This document shows, in pieces, positions 33,478-42,062 of a DNA stretch of 64,000 nt; positions within the stretch are counted from its first letter, which is position 1; every line of letters starts with the position of its first letter. The position numbers and the translations under genes are program-made. The notes beneath the pieces were generated by a model, which did not search any database, had not been told where the DNA came from, and worked only from the letters and a program-made list of their open reading frames with translations. The stretch lies in assembly GCF_000013985.1 (NCBI RefSeq), contig NC_008048.1, forward strand, positions 3,281,171 through 3,345,170, in the 5' to 3' direction. This DNA comes from Sphingopyxis alaskensis RB2256 (GTDB lineage: Bacteria > Pseudomonadota > Alphaproteobacteria > Sphingomonadales > Sphingomonadaceae).

Positions 33478-34659
33478 ATGGCAATGCTGCGCGAAACCTT
33501 CGACAACATCGACCCGCTCGATGGCTGGTCGCTCCCGGCGTGGACCTACAGCGACCCCGATTTCTACGCCGTCGAAATGGCGCGCATCTTCCGCCCCAGC
33601 TGGCAGGTCGTCTGCCATGACAGCGACATCGCGAACCCCGGCGACTGGCACAGCATCGACTATTGCGGCGAAAGCATCATCCTTGTGCGCGGAACCGACC
33701 GCATCGTGCGCGCCTTCACCAACGTCTGCCGCCACCGCGGCTCGCGCCTCGTCGATGGTGCCGCGGGCTGTGCCAAAAAGCTCGTCTGCCCCTATCACGC
33801 CTGGACCTATGAACTCGACGGCCGACTGACGGGCGTTCCTGATTCGGCGAGCTATCCGACGCTCGACAAGGGCAGGGCGGGGCTCGTCGGCGTCGAGGCC
33901 GAACAATGGCGCGGCTTCTGGTTCGTCCGGCTCGATGATGACGGCGGGCCGTCGGTCGCCGACATGATGGCGCCCTATGAGACGACGGTTGAGCCGTATC
34001 GTTTCGAGGAACTCGGCGCGCTCGGCCGCGTCACGCTTCGCCCGCGCGCGGTCAACTGGAAAAATGTCGGCGACAATTATTCGGACGGCCTTCACATCCC
34101 CGTCGCGCATCCGGGCCTGACCCGGCTTTTTGGCAAAAGCTATGGCGTCGAGGCCAGGGAGCGCGTCGATCGCATGTGGGGCGACCTCGTCGACCGGCCG
34201 TCGGCGAACTGGTCCGAACGTCTGTACCAGCGGCTGTTGCCGCCGATTCCGCACCTGCCCGCCGACCGCCAGCGCCACTGGCTCTATTTCAAGCTGTGGC
34301 CCAATGTCGCCTTCGACATCTATCCCGACCAGGTCGATTTCATGCAGTGGCTGCCGACCGGTCCGACGAGCTGTCTGATCCGCGAAATCTCCTATGTGCT
34401 GCCCGACGCCTATACTGGAGAGTGGCGCCACGAAATGCGCGCCGCGCGCTACCTCAACTGGCGCATCAACCGTCAGGTCAATGCCGAGGACACGGCGCTC
34501 ATCACGCGCGTCCAGCAGGGCATGCAATCGCAGAGCTTCTCGATGGGACCGCTCAGCGACAAGGAAGTCTGCCTCAAACATTTCTGCGCGCGGATGCGCG
34601 CCATCATTCCCGAAGCGCGGCTCGAGCACGCGCCTGCCGCCGGTTGGAGCAATAAATGA
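33478..34659 (+). CDS. Rieske [2Fe-2S] ring-hydroxylating oxygenase alpha subunit family protein
   Basis: This 393-aa oxygenase has an intact Rieske cluster motif: CRHRGSRL (about 82-89) and CPYHAWTYELDG (about 102-113). The non-heme iron site is visible as NYSDGLHIPVAHPGL with two His, and an Asp in the C-terminal part (VDFMQWLP region). The family includes carnitine/choline monooxygenases and aromatic oxygenases. An FAD oxidoreductase follows with a 4-bp overlap, but no obvious ferredoxin reductase is near, so the electron donor is unknown. ATG 33478. Confidence 0.9.
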   Translation: MAMLRETFDNIDPLDGWSLPAWTYSDPDFYAVEMARIFRPSWQVVCHDSDIANPGDWHSIDYCGESIILVRGTDRIVRAFTNVCRHRGSRLVDGAAGCAKKLVCPYHAWTYELDGRLTGVPDSASYPTLDKGRAGLVGVEAEQWRGFWFVRLDDDGGPSVADMMAPYETTVEPYRFEELGALGRVTLRPRAVNWKNVGDNYSDGLHIPVAHPGLTRLFGKSYGVEARERVDRMWGDLVDRPSANWSERLYQRLLPPIPHLPADRQRHWLYFKLWPNVAFDIYPDQVDFMQWLPTGPTSCLIREISYVLPDAYTGEWRHEMRAARYLNWRINRQVNAEDTALITRVQQGMQSQSFSMGPLSDKEVCLKHFCARMRAIIPEARLEHAPAAGWSNK

Positions 34660-36275
34660 CCAAAGCCTGTGACGCCCTGATTATCGGCGCCGGCCACAAC
34701 GGCCTCGTCTGCGCCTTCTATCTCGCGAGGGCGGGGTTGAAGGTGCGGATCGTCGAGGCGCGCGACGTCGTCGGCGGCGCCGCGGTGACCGAGGAGTTCG
34801 CGCCGGGCTTCCGCAACTCGGTCGCGAGCTACACGGTCAGCCTGCTCCAGCCAAAGGTGATCGCCGACATGCGCCTTGCCGATCATGGCTATCGCGTGAT
34901 CGAACGCCCGATCAGCAATTTCCTGCCGCAGGAGGATGGCGGCTATTTGAAGCTCGGCGGCGGGCTTGAACGCACGCAGGCCGAGTTCGCCAAGTTCAGT
35001 GCGCGCGATGCCGAGGTGCTGCCCGCCTATTATGACGCACTCGAAAATGTCGCCGAACTGCTCCGCGACCTCGCACTGCGCGTCCCGCCCAACGTCGGCG
35101 AGGGGCTGCGCACCTTGCTCGACGGCGCGCGGCAGGGGCGGCGCTTCGCAGGCCTCAGCCTCGAACAGCAGCGCGACGTGCTCGACCTCTTCACCAAATC
35201 GGCGCGCACGATGCTCGACAGCTGGTTCGAAAGCGAAGCGGTCAAGGCCGCCTTCGGCTTCGATGCCGTGGTCGGCAACTACGCCAGCCCGGACACGCCG
35301 GGCAGCGCCTATGTCCTTCTGCACCACGTCTTTGGCGAGGTGAACAGCAGGAAGGGCGCGTGGGGGCACAGCGTCGGCGGCATGGGCCGGATTACCGAGA
35401 TCATGGCGAAGGTTTGCCGCGATCATGGCGTCGAGATCAGCCTCGAAAGTCCGGTCGCGAAAGTGCTGGTTGACGGAGGCAAAGCCGTCGGGGTGAGGCT
35501 TGTAGGCGGCGAAGAAATCGCCGCGGCGCGCGTGATCGCCAATGTCGGGCCGAAACTGCTCTACGAACGGCTGATGGACGCCGCCGATCTGCCCGCCGAC
35601 TTCCAGCGGCGGATCAGCGGCTTCAAGGTCGGAAGCGGAACATTCCGCATGAATGTCGCGCTGTCCGAGCTTCCCCGTTTCACCTGCCTGCCCGAACCCG
35701 GCGAGCACCACCAGTCGGGAATCATCCTCGCCCCGACGCTTGATTATATGGACCGCGCCTTCCTCGATGCGAAACAATATGGCTGGTCGAAGGCGCCGAT
35801 CGTCGAAATGCTGATCCCCTCGACCGTCGACGACAGCCTCGCGCCTGAAGGCTGTCACGTTGCGAGCCTCTTCTGCCAGCAATTCGCGCCTGAATTGCCC
35901 GCCAAAGAAGACGGGACTCTCCGCGACTGGGACGATGAGGAGGAAGCTGCCGCCGACTGCATCCTCGACACCGTCGAAAAACACGCGCCGGGTTTCCGCG
36001 CGAGTATCGTCGGCCAGACGCGGCTGTCGCCCAAGGGGCTCGAACGCAAGTTCGGCCTCGTCGGCGGCGACATCATGCACGGCAATATGAGCCTTGACCA
36101 GCTCTGGGCCGCGCGCCCGGTGCTCGGTAATGGCGGCTATCGCGGGCCGGTGAAGGGGCTGTATATGTGCGGCGCGGGCACGCATCCGGGCGGCGGCGTC
36201 ACCGGCGCGCCGGGGCATAATGCGGCTGCAGTGATCCTACGCGACCGGGGGCTCTTCGCGCCCCGCTGGCGCTGA
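34656..36275 (+). CDS. PYROXD2-like / phytoene dehydrogenase-related FAD oxidoreductase
   Basis: This 539-aa flavoprotein has an N-terminal FAD motif IIGAGHNGLVCAFYLARAG, the DVVGGAAVTEEFAPGF follow-up, and a C-terminal YMCGAGTHPGGGVTGAPGHNAA FAD signature. The motif layout is that of the PYROXD2/CrtI-related group rather than a true phytoene desaturase. Its ATG overlaps the Rieske stop by 4 bp, which couples translation. The pair probably forms a short catabolic step on the same substrate, but the substrate is unknown. Its end overlaps the converging APC permease by 39 nt. Confidence 0.88.
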   Translation: MTKACDALIIGAGHNGLVCAFYLARAGLKVRIVEARDVVGGAAVTEEFAPGFRNSVASYTVSLLQPKVIADMRLADHGYRVIERPISNFLPQEDGGYLKLGGGLERTQAEFAKFSARDAEVLPAYYDALENVAELLRDLALRVPPNVGEGLRTLLDGARQGRRFAGLSLEQQRDVLDLFTKSARTMLDSWFESEAVKAAFGFDAVVGNYASPDTPGSAYVLLHHVFGEVNSRKGAWGHSVGGMGRITEIMAKVCRDHGVEISLESPVAKVLVDGGKAVGVRLVGGEEIAAARVIANVGPKLLYERLMDAADLPADFQRRISGFKVGSGTFRMNVALSELPRFTCLPEPGEHHQSGIILAPTLDYMDRAFLDAKQYGWSKAPIVEMLIPSTVDDSLAPEGCHVASLFCQQFAPELPAKEDGTLRDWDDEEEAAADCILDTVEKHAPGFRASIVGQTRLSPKGLERKFGLVGGDIMHGNMSLDQLWAARPVLGNGGYRGPVKGLYMCGAGTHPGGGVTGAPGHNAAAVILRDRGLFAPRWR

Positions 36276-37547
36276 CAGCATGGTCCAAGCGTAGAGCGGC
36301 AACCCTGCGGCCATCAATATGAGGCTCATCGCGCTGACACCGATCCCCGCACCCCACAAAGTCCAGACGGCATAGACGAGGCCGATCAGCGCGACCGGGA
36401 TCGCGACGCGCATCCGCAGCGCCGCGGCGGCGCAGGCGAGGTAGAGCCACAGGGTCACCGAGGTCGAGAGCACCGCCATGAAGGTGAACATCTCGCTCGT
36501 CGACTTGCTGCTGTTGAGGAGGACGCAGGCGGTGGCGATCGCGCTCGACAGCAGCAGTGCCGCGGTCGGCGTGCCATGGCGGTTCTCACGCCCGAACCAT
36601 GAAGGGAGCAACCCCTGCCGTGCGAGCGTCGCGGGCAGCTCCGCCTGGATCAGCGTCCAGCCGTTCAGCGTGCCCAGCGCGCTGACCGCCGCAAAGGCGC
36701 CGATGAACAGCGCAGGCTCGCGGCCCCACCAGGTTTCGACGAACAGCGAAAAGGGGGCCTCCGATTTCGCGACTTCCGCCGCGGGCAGCATCAGCGCGAT
36801 CGCCGAACAGACGATCAGATAGAGGATGCCCGTCGCGAGCGTGCCGACGATGGTCGCGCGCGGGATGGTGACGGCGGGATTGGCGACCTTGTCGGCGGCG
36901 ACGCTCGCCGATTCAAAACCCAGCAGCGCCCAGAGCGTCAGGATCGCCGACCCGCTGACGGCCGCGAGCGACAGCCCGTCGGCGGGAAAGGGGGTGAGCG
37001 CGACGGGCTCGCTGCGGCCAAAGGCGATGGGGATCAGGATGATGACGGTGACGAGCGGGATCAGCTTGATGAGCAGGGTCACGACCTGAAACTGTCCCGC
37101 CGCGCGCGCGCCGCGCCAGTTGATCGCGGTGACGATCCAGATCAGCGCGATCGTCGACAGCGCCGTATGCTGCCCCAGTGCCGGCACGAACAGGCTGAGG
37201 AAGCTCACCGCCGCGACCGCGAGCGTCACGTTCGCGGTCCACACCGACACCCAATAGGCCCAGCCGATCATGAAACTGGGGATGCGGCCAAAGGCGCGCT
37301 CGACGAAGCCGGTTGGCCCGCCCGCGTCGGGGTGGAGGGCGGTCAACCGCGCGAGGACGAAGGCGAGTGCGAGCGCGCCGCCTATCGTGATCGCCCAGCC
37401 CGCGACACCGTTCCAGCCAAAGGGGGCGAGGCTCGCGGGCAGCAGAAACACCCCCGAGCCGATCATATTGCCCATGACCAGCGCAATCGCCATCGAAAGG
37501 CCGAGCTTGCGGCGCGGCCTTTCGTGGCGATTTGCGGGATCGCTCAC
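36237..37547 (-). CDS. APC family amino acid/amine permease
   Basis: This 436-aa inner-membrane transporter has about 12 hydrophobic segments. The APC signature is in the first segment (LSMAIALVMGNMIGSGVFLLP) and the SGSAILTLWALLGFESASV block further on. Start is a GTG at 37547, 4 nt after the TonB receptor stop (TGA), so it is probably translated from the same transcript as the receptor. Substrate open. Converges with and overlaps the PYROXD2-like gene by 39 nt at the 3' ends. Confidence 0.88.
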   Translation of the reverse strand: MSDPANRHERPRRKLGLSMAIALVMGNMIGSGVFLLPASLAPFGWNGVAGWAITIGGALALAFVLARLTALHPDAGGPTGFVERAFGRIPSFMIGWAYWVSVWTANVTLAVAAVSFLSLFVPALGQHTALSTIALIWIVTAINWRGARAAGQFQVVTLLIKLIPLVTVIILIPIAFGRSEPVALTPFPADGLSLAAVSGSAILTLWALLGFESASVAADKVANPAVTIPRATIVGTLATGILYLIVCSAIALMLPAAEVAKSEAPFSLFVETWWGREPALFIGAFAAVSALGTLNGWTLIQAELPATLARQGLLPSWFGRENRHGTPTAALLLSSAIATACVLLNSSKSTSEMFTFMAVLSTSVTLWLYLACAAAALRMRVAIPVALIGLVYAVWTLWGAGIGVSAMSLILMAAGLPLYAWTMLSAPAGREEPPVA

Positions 37548-37551
37548 CCGG

Positions 37552-39939
37552 TCAGAAGTCCTTGCTCACCTTGATTCCGATCAGCCGCGGGCGGATGACC
37601 GTGTCGTAGAAGACGCCGCCCGTGCTGCTGATGCCGTCGGGATCGCCGCATGTCGTCTCCAGACACTGGACGCCCGAGTTGATGACGCCATTTTCGTCGA
37701 ACAAGTTGGTCGCGAACAGTTCCGCTTTCCAGTCGTCGCCCTTGACGCCGACGCTGAGGTCGGCGGTGGTATAGGCATCAAAAAAGCCCTTCAGGCTGTT
37801 CTCAAAGGTTCTGAGGTCGCTGCGCCGCTTGCCGATATGGTTCACAGCAAACTGCACATGCGCGTCCATGCCGCCGACCGGAAACTCGTAACGCGCGACG
37901 ACATTGCCCTTGAACTTGGGCGTCACCGGCAGGCTGGTGCCCTTTGGCGCGAGGAGCGCATTGTCCGCGCCGTCCGATCCGGGCAGGGTGCAGTCGAAGC
38001 TGTCATTGGCGATGCGGCAGAAATCGCGGCGGATTTCGGCGTCATTATAGCTCATGCCCGCGTTGATCGAAAAACCGTTCCGGCGATAGCCGAGGTCGAT
38101 TTCGATCCCCCGGATGCGCGCGACCCCGGCGTTGCGGATTTCGGTGAGGCCGTTGAGACCGAGGAAGGAAAGCTGGATGTCGGTCCAGTCTTCCTGATAA
38201 ATGGCGCCATTGAAACGCACCGGTCCCCAGTTCGTTTTCCACCCGAACTCATAATTGTCGAGCGTGTCGGGGCCATAGGGCGGCAGCGTTCCGCGGCGGT
38301 TGATGCCGCCGGGGCGGAAACCGCGCGACCAGGTGGCATAGACAAGCGCGTCATCGCTGAACTTGTAGGTCAGATTGAGCTTGTGGATGAAGTCGCTGTC
38401 CTTCGTCCGCTTGTCGAGATTGGTGCATGGCGTCCCGGAAATGATTGGACCGGCAAAACAGGCGGCTTCGCCGGTTCGGCTGGAGAAATTGGCATTATAG
38501 CCGAAGAAGCCGACCAGGCTGTTGTCGAACTTGTACACGCGGCCGCCGCCGGTCAGCGTCAATTTGTCGGTGATGTCGAAGCTGATCTCGCCGAACGCCG
38601 CATAGTCGCGGTCGATACGCAATTGCTTGGTCAGCCAGATATTGCTGTCAGTGCCCGTGACCGTGAACAGGTCCGTCAGGTTGTCGATAATGTAATTCTG
38701 TTCGATATTGTGCGACTGACGCTGCCAGAACAGTCCGCCGATAAAGCGGATGCGCGCGTCGGCCGGGGAGGCGACGCGCGCCTCGACAAAGCTCTTTTTG
38801 TACCGGTCGATGCCCTGGATATATTGATTCGGGCTGATAAGGTCGCCGTTGTTATCATAGAAATAGGCGCCATAGCCGTAGAGCGCATCATAGAAATAGG
38901 CATAATCCGAATAGTCGCTTTCGACCTCGGTTTTCCGGCGCAGGTGGCCGCCCGTGACGGTCAGATCCCAATTGCCCAGCTTGCCTTCGATCGTCAGCGC
39001 GGCCTGAATCCACCGGTCCTTCGAGTTTTCGGGATTATATTGCACGGTCTGAAGGTCGTCGCTGACCGCAGTCGACCGCTCCTGGGCAAAGCTGCCATTG
39101 GTTTTCTGCACCTGCCCCATCAGCGTGGGGCGGATCGTCCAATCGTCGTCAAGGTCGATGCCGAGTGCAAGCCGCGCGCCATAGGTATCGACGTCGTTGT
39201 AATTCTTTTCGACCAGCGCGGCATTGTCCTGGGTGATGTCGCTGGTCGGATAGGTGCGGCTGCCCGCGATATTGTCGATATAGCCCGCATCGTGGCGATA
39301 CCAGCCGACGAGGCGCAGCGCCGCGCGTTCGCCGAGCGGGGCGTTGACGAAGCCTTCGGCGACGCCGCCGACGTCGCCGTGCGCGACGCTGTTGAGTTCG
39401 AGCCCCACCGAGCCGTAGGTGCCGCTGGGGTCGGGCCGGTTGGTGACGAGCTTGATCGTGCCCGCCATCGAGCTGGCGCCGTAGAGCGTACCCTGCGGCC
39501 CCGCGAGCGCCTCGACGCGCGCCAGGTCATAGGCATGGATGTCGAGCGCGCCCTGGATCGTCGTGATCGGCATTTCGTCCAGATAGGTGCCGACCGTCGG
39601 CAGCGACGCCGAGTGGTTGGCATTCTCGCCCGACGCCACACCGCGGAAATAAACCTGGCTGAACCCCGGCGCCGCGGTCTGGATTGTCACGGAGGGCAGG
39701 AACTTGACGACGTCCTGAAACTCCTTGACCTGCAATTCGCTGAGCCGTTCGTTGCCGATCGCGGTGATCGCCAGCGGCACGTCCTGCAGATTTTCCTCGC
39801 GCTTCGACGCGGTGACGACGATGTCATTGTCGCCCTCTGTATTTGCTTGCTGCGCCAACGCCGTGCCCGACGTGGCCAGGATGGTGCCGCCGAGCAGCAT
39901 CGCGCTGCGCCGCACCAGCACTTTCGACATATTCCGCAT
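37552..39939 (-). CDS. TonB-dependent receptor
   Basis: This 795-aa outer-membrane receptor has a signal peptide (SAMLLGGTILATSGTALAQ), a plug domain starting with the TonB-box-like DIVVTASKREENLQDVPLA and the plug segments VYFRGVASGENANH and GPQGTLYGASSMAGTIKLVT, then a beta-barrel ending in RPRLIGIKVSKDF with a C-terminal Phe. The ATG at 39939 has a GAGG-rich Shine-Dalgarno. Ligand unknown. The APC permease start follows 4 nt after its stop, and a TPR-sulfotransferase is upstream. Confidence 0.95.
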   Translation of the reverse strand: MRNMSKVLVRRSAMLLGGTILATSGTALAQQANTEGDNDIVVTASKREENLQDVPLAITAIGNERLSELQVKEFQDVVKFLPSVTIQTAAPGFSQVYFRGVASGENANHSASLPTVGTYLDEMPITTIQGALDIHAYDLARVEALAGPQGTLYGASSMAGTIKLVTNRPDPSGTYGSVGLELNSVAHGDVGGVAEGFVNAPLGERAALRLVGWYRHDAGYIDNIAGSRTYPTSDITQDNAALVEKNYNDVDTYGARLALGIDLDDDWTIRPTLMGQVQKTNGSFAQERSTAVSDDLQTVQYNPENSKDRWIQAALTIEGKLGNWDLTVTGGHLRRKTEVESDYSDYAYFYDALYGYGAYFYDNNGDLISPNQYIQGIDRYKKSFVEARVASPADARIRFIGGLFWQRQSHNIEQNYIIDNLTDLFTVTGTDSNIWLTKQLRIDRDYAAFGEISFDITDKLTLTGGGRVYKFDNSLVGFFGYNANFSSRTGEAACFAGPIISGTPCTNLDKRTKDSDFIHKLNLTYKFSDDALVYATWSRGFRPGGINRRGTLPPYGPDTLDNYEFGWKTNWGPVRFNGAIYQEDWTDIQLSFLGLNGLTEIRNAGVARIRGIEIDLGYRRNGFSINAGMSYNDAEIRRDFCRIANDSFDCTLPGSDGADNALLAPKGTSLPVTPKFKGNVVARYEFPVGGMDAHVQFAVNHIGKRRSDLRTFENSLKGFFDAYTTADLSVGVKGDDWKAELFATNLFDENGVINSGVQCLETTCGDPDGISSTGGVFYDTVIRPRLIGIKVSKDF

Positions 39940-40121
39940 GAGACCCCCCTCGATGACATCGATATGACAGGAGAATGACGCAGCGCGGCGCGAGCGCAAG
40001 CCCAGTTCGTCGGTGCGCCCGGCCATTGGTCGAAAATGTCGCCAGATGTTGCCCAAAGGCCACGTTTCGTGCGGGAGAGGGGGGATGCGCTTTGGTCAAA
40101 AACACATCTTTGCCCATCGTC

Positions 40122-40192
40122 ATCCCGGCGAAGGCCGCGATCTTGCCGGTGCGTTGATCCGTTTGGATGAGATGTCGGCCTTCGCCCGGATG
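40122..40192. repeat. Decayed paired-hairpin repeat upstream of the TonB receptor
   Basis: Left arm ATCCCGGC-GAAG-GCCGCGAT (40122-40141) still pairs apart from a mismatch; right arm is degenerate (TCGGCC-TTCG-CCCGGAT). It occupies the middle of the 299-nt gap 39940-40238 between the sulfotransferase and the receptor. Nothing else is recognisable in the gap. Confidence 0.7.
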
Positions 40193-40238
40193 ACCGATAT
40201 GGTTTGCGCGGACGTCCACTCGACCCTGCGACAAGCGC

Positions 40239-42053
40239 CTATATCAACCCCGCGGGAACCTCCGGATAGGCGTCGAGCACCGGTCCCAGCGCCTCCTCGA
40301 GCGGTCCCAGCCACTCGGCATAGGGCCGCCATTGGTCGACGCCGTCGCGGTTGATCGGGCGGCGCACCTGTTCGCTCGATGCCGTGCGCACCGCGCGCGC
40401 ATTGGTGTGGAACGCCATGCAGCCCTCCTCGAAGGGCTGGCCGAGGAAGGCGAGCATCGCGCGCACTTCGGTCTCGGGATCGCTCAATAGCGCTTCGTGG
40501 ATGACGCGGTGGACGCGCCCCGGCTGCACCGCGTCGAGATGTGCCATCAGCCGCACATAATCGCGATAATAGGCGCCCATGTCGGACAGACGATAGCTGA
40601 ACGCCTGTCCCTTGGCGAAATGCTGGCGAAAGTTCGACCAGCAGCAATCGAGCGGGTGACGCCGCGCGTCGATGATCTTGGCGTTGGGCAGGATCAGCCG
40701 GATCAGCGGCGCATAGAGCCAGTTGTTGGGCAGCTTGTCGATATAGAGCGGCTTGCCGGTCTTGCGCTGCACCGCGGTGCGGCGCAGGAAGGCGGCGCCC
40801 ATATCGGCGAGCTTGTCGGGGCAGGCCTCGGCGAGCGCCGCGACCCAGTGGCGACCTTCGCCCTTTGCCTCGCGGCCCAGGCCGAGCGCGAGCGCGGGGA
40901 TATCGGGCAGCTCCATCGTCCCCTCGATCGCCGAATGGCTTGCGAGAATCTGTTCGATCAAGGTCGATCCCGCGCGCGGCATCCCCAGAATGAAGACGGG
41001 ATCGCCGCTGGGGTCGCCCTGTCCGGCGCGGTCGGCAAAGAAACCGGCGGTGCAGGTCGCGATCGCGGCATCGACGATCGCGCTCGTCTCGGCGGCGTCA
41101 TAGCCGAGCTGACCCGCGCGGATCGCATTGCCGGCGGCATAATGGCGAAAGGCCGCGTCGGGCGCGCCCGCATCGTCATACGCCTTGCCCAGCGCGAAAT
41201 GCAGGTGCAGCCGGTCGTCGTCGCGCTCCGCCCCCGCCGGTTCGGCGGCGGCGAGCGCGGCTTCCATCGCCTGCCGGTCGGCTTCGTCAAAGCGGATCGT
41301 CTTGAGGTTGGCGAGGCTCCACCAGATTTCGCCCAGCCCCGGCTCGGCATCGAGGCCGCGGCGATAGGCGGCGATGCTGTCCTCCTGCCGTCCGACGGTC
41401 TTGAGCATATGGCCATAGCTCATCCACAGCCTGGCGTGGCCGGGGAAGCGCTCGACCAGCTCGGCATAGAGCGCGATCGCTTCGTCATAGCCACCGATCC
41501 GGCCCAGCGCGGCGGCCTTGAGGTTCGCGTGCGCGGGATTGTCGGGGTCGTCGGTCAGCACCGCATCGAGCGTTTCGACCGCCTCGGCATAGCGGTTCTG
41601 CTTGTAGAGCACGGTGGCCAGATTGGCGCGCGCCGCGCCGAAACCGGGAGCCAGCTCCAGCGCGCGCGTCAGCAGCTTTTCGGCGTCGCCATAACGGCCG
41701 ATCCGTCCCGCAACCTCGGCGAGCATCCGGATCGCGGCGACGTCAGTCGGGTCTTCTTTCAGCCGCGCGCGCAGCGCCGCCTCGGCATCGGGCAGGCGGT
41801 TTTCGGCGAGCGCGAGCGCCGCGGCGATCATCGCCTCGTCATGCACCGCCGCGCCGACCGCCGCGAGCGCGGCGTCGGCGGCTTCGCCGTCGCGGCCGAG
41901 CCGGCGCAGCGCCTCCGCCGCGATCCGGTGCGCCGCGGCCGATGCCGGAACCGCCGCGAGGATCGCGCGCGCCTGTTCGAGCGCGGCGCCCGGCTGGCCG
42001 TTCAGCAGCCGGCGGGCGTGGGCGAGCGCCTCGTCATGGGTGACCGTCGCCAA
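40239..42053 (-). CDS. TPR-repeat sulfotransferase family protein
   Basis: This 604-aa protein joins an N-terminal TPR superhelix (residues about 1-300: repeated patterns such as AARANLATVLYKQNRYAEAV) to a sulfotransferase domain (about 360-600). The PAPS-binding loop is FILGMPRAGSTLIEQIL; the 3'-phosphate element is in DARRHPLDCCWSNF. It starts with TTG at 42053, 9 nt after the DsbA gene, with GAGG 8 nt before. Such TPR-sulfotransferases commonly neighbour TonB receptors in sphingomonads; here the receptor is 299 nt downstream. Substrate unknown. Confidence 0.92.
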   Translation of the reverse strand: MATVTHDEALAHARRLLNGQPGAALEQARAILAAVPASAAAHRIAAEALRRLGRDGEAADAALAAVGAAVHDEAMIAAALALAENRLPDAEAALRARLKEDPTDVAAIRMLAEVAGRIGRYGDAEKLLTRALELAPGFGAARANLATVLYKQNRYAEAVETLDAVLTDDPDNPAHANLKAAALGRIGGYDEAIALYAELVERFPGHARLWMSYGHMLKTVGRQEDSIAAYRRGLDAEPGLGEIWWSLANLKTIRFDEADRQAMEAALAAAEPAGAERDDDRLHLHFALGKAYDDAGAPDAAFRHYAAGNAIRAGQLGYDAAETSAIVDAAIATCTAGFFADRAGQGDPSGDPVFILGMPRAGSTLIEQILASHSAIEGTMELPDIPALALGLGREAKGEGRHWVAALAEACPDKLADMGAAFLRRTAVQRKTGKPLYIDKLPNNWLYAPLIRLILPNAKIIDARRHPLDCCWSNFRQHFAKGQAFSYRLSDMGAYYRDYVRLMAHLDAVQPGRVHRVIHEALLSDPETEVRAMLAFLGQPFEEGCMAFHTNARAVRTASSEQVRRPINRDGVDQWRPYAEWLGPLEEALGPVLDAYPEVPAGLI

Positions 42054-42062
42054 CGCCGCGCC

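Noticed and set aside
37270..39978. 902-codon plus-strand frame opposite the TonB receptor
   Set aside because: The minus strand encodes a full TonB receptor with signal, plug and barrel. The plus frame has no recognisable domain.
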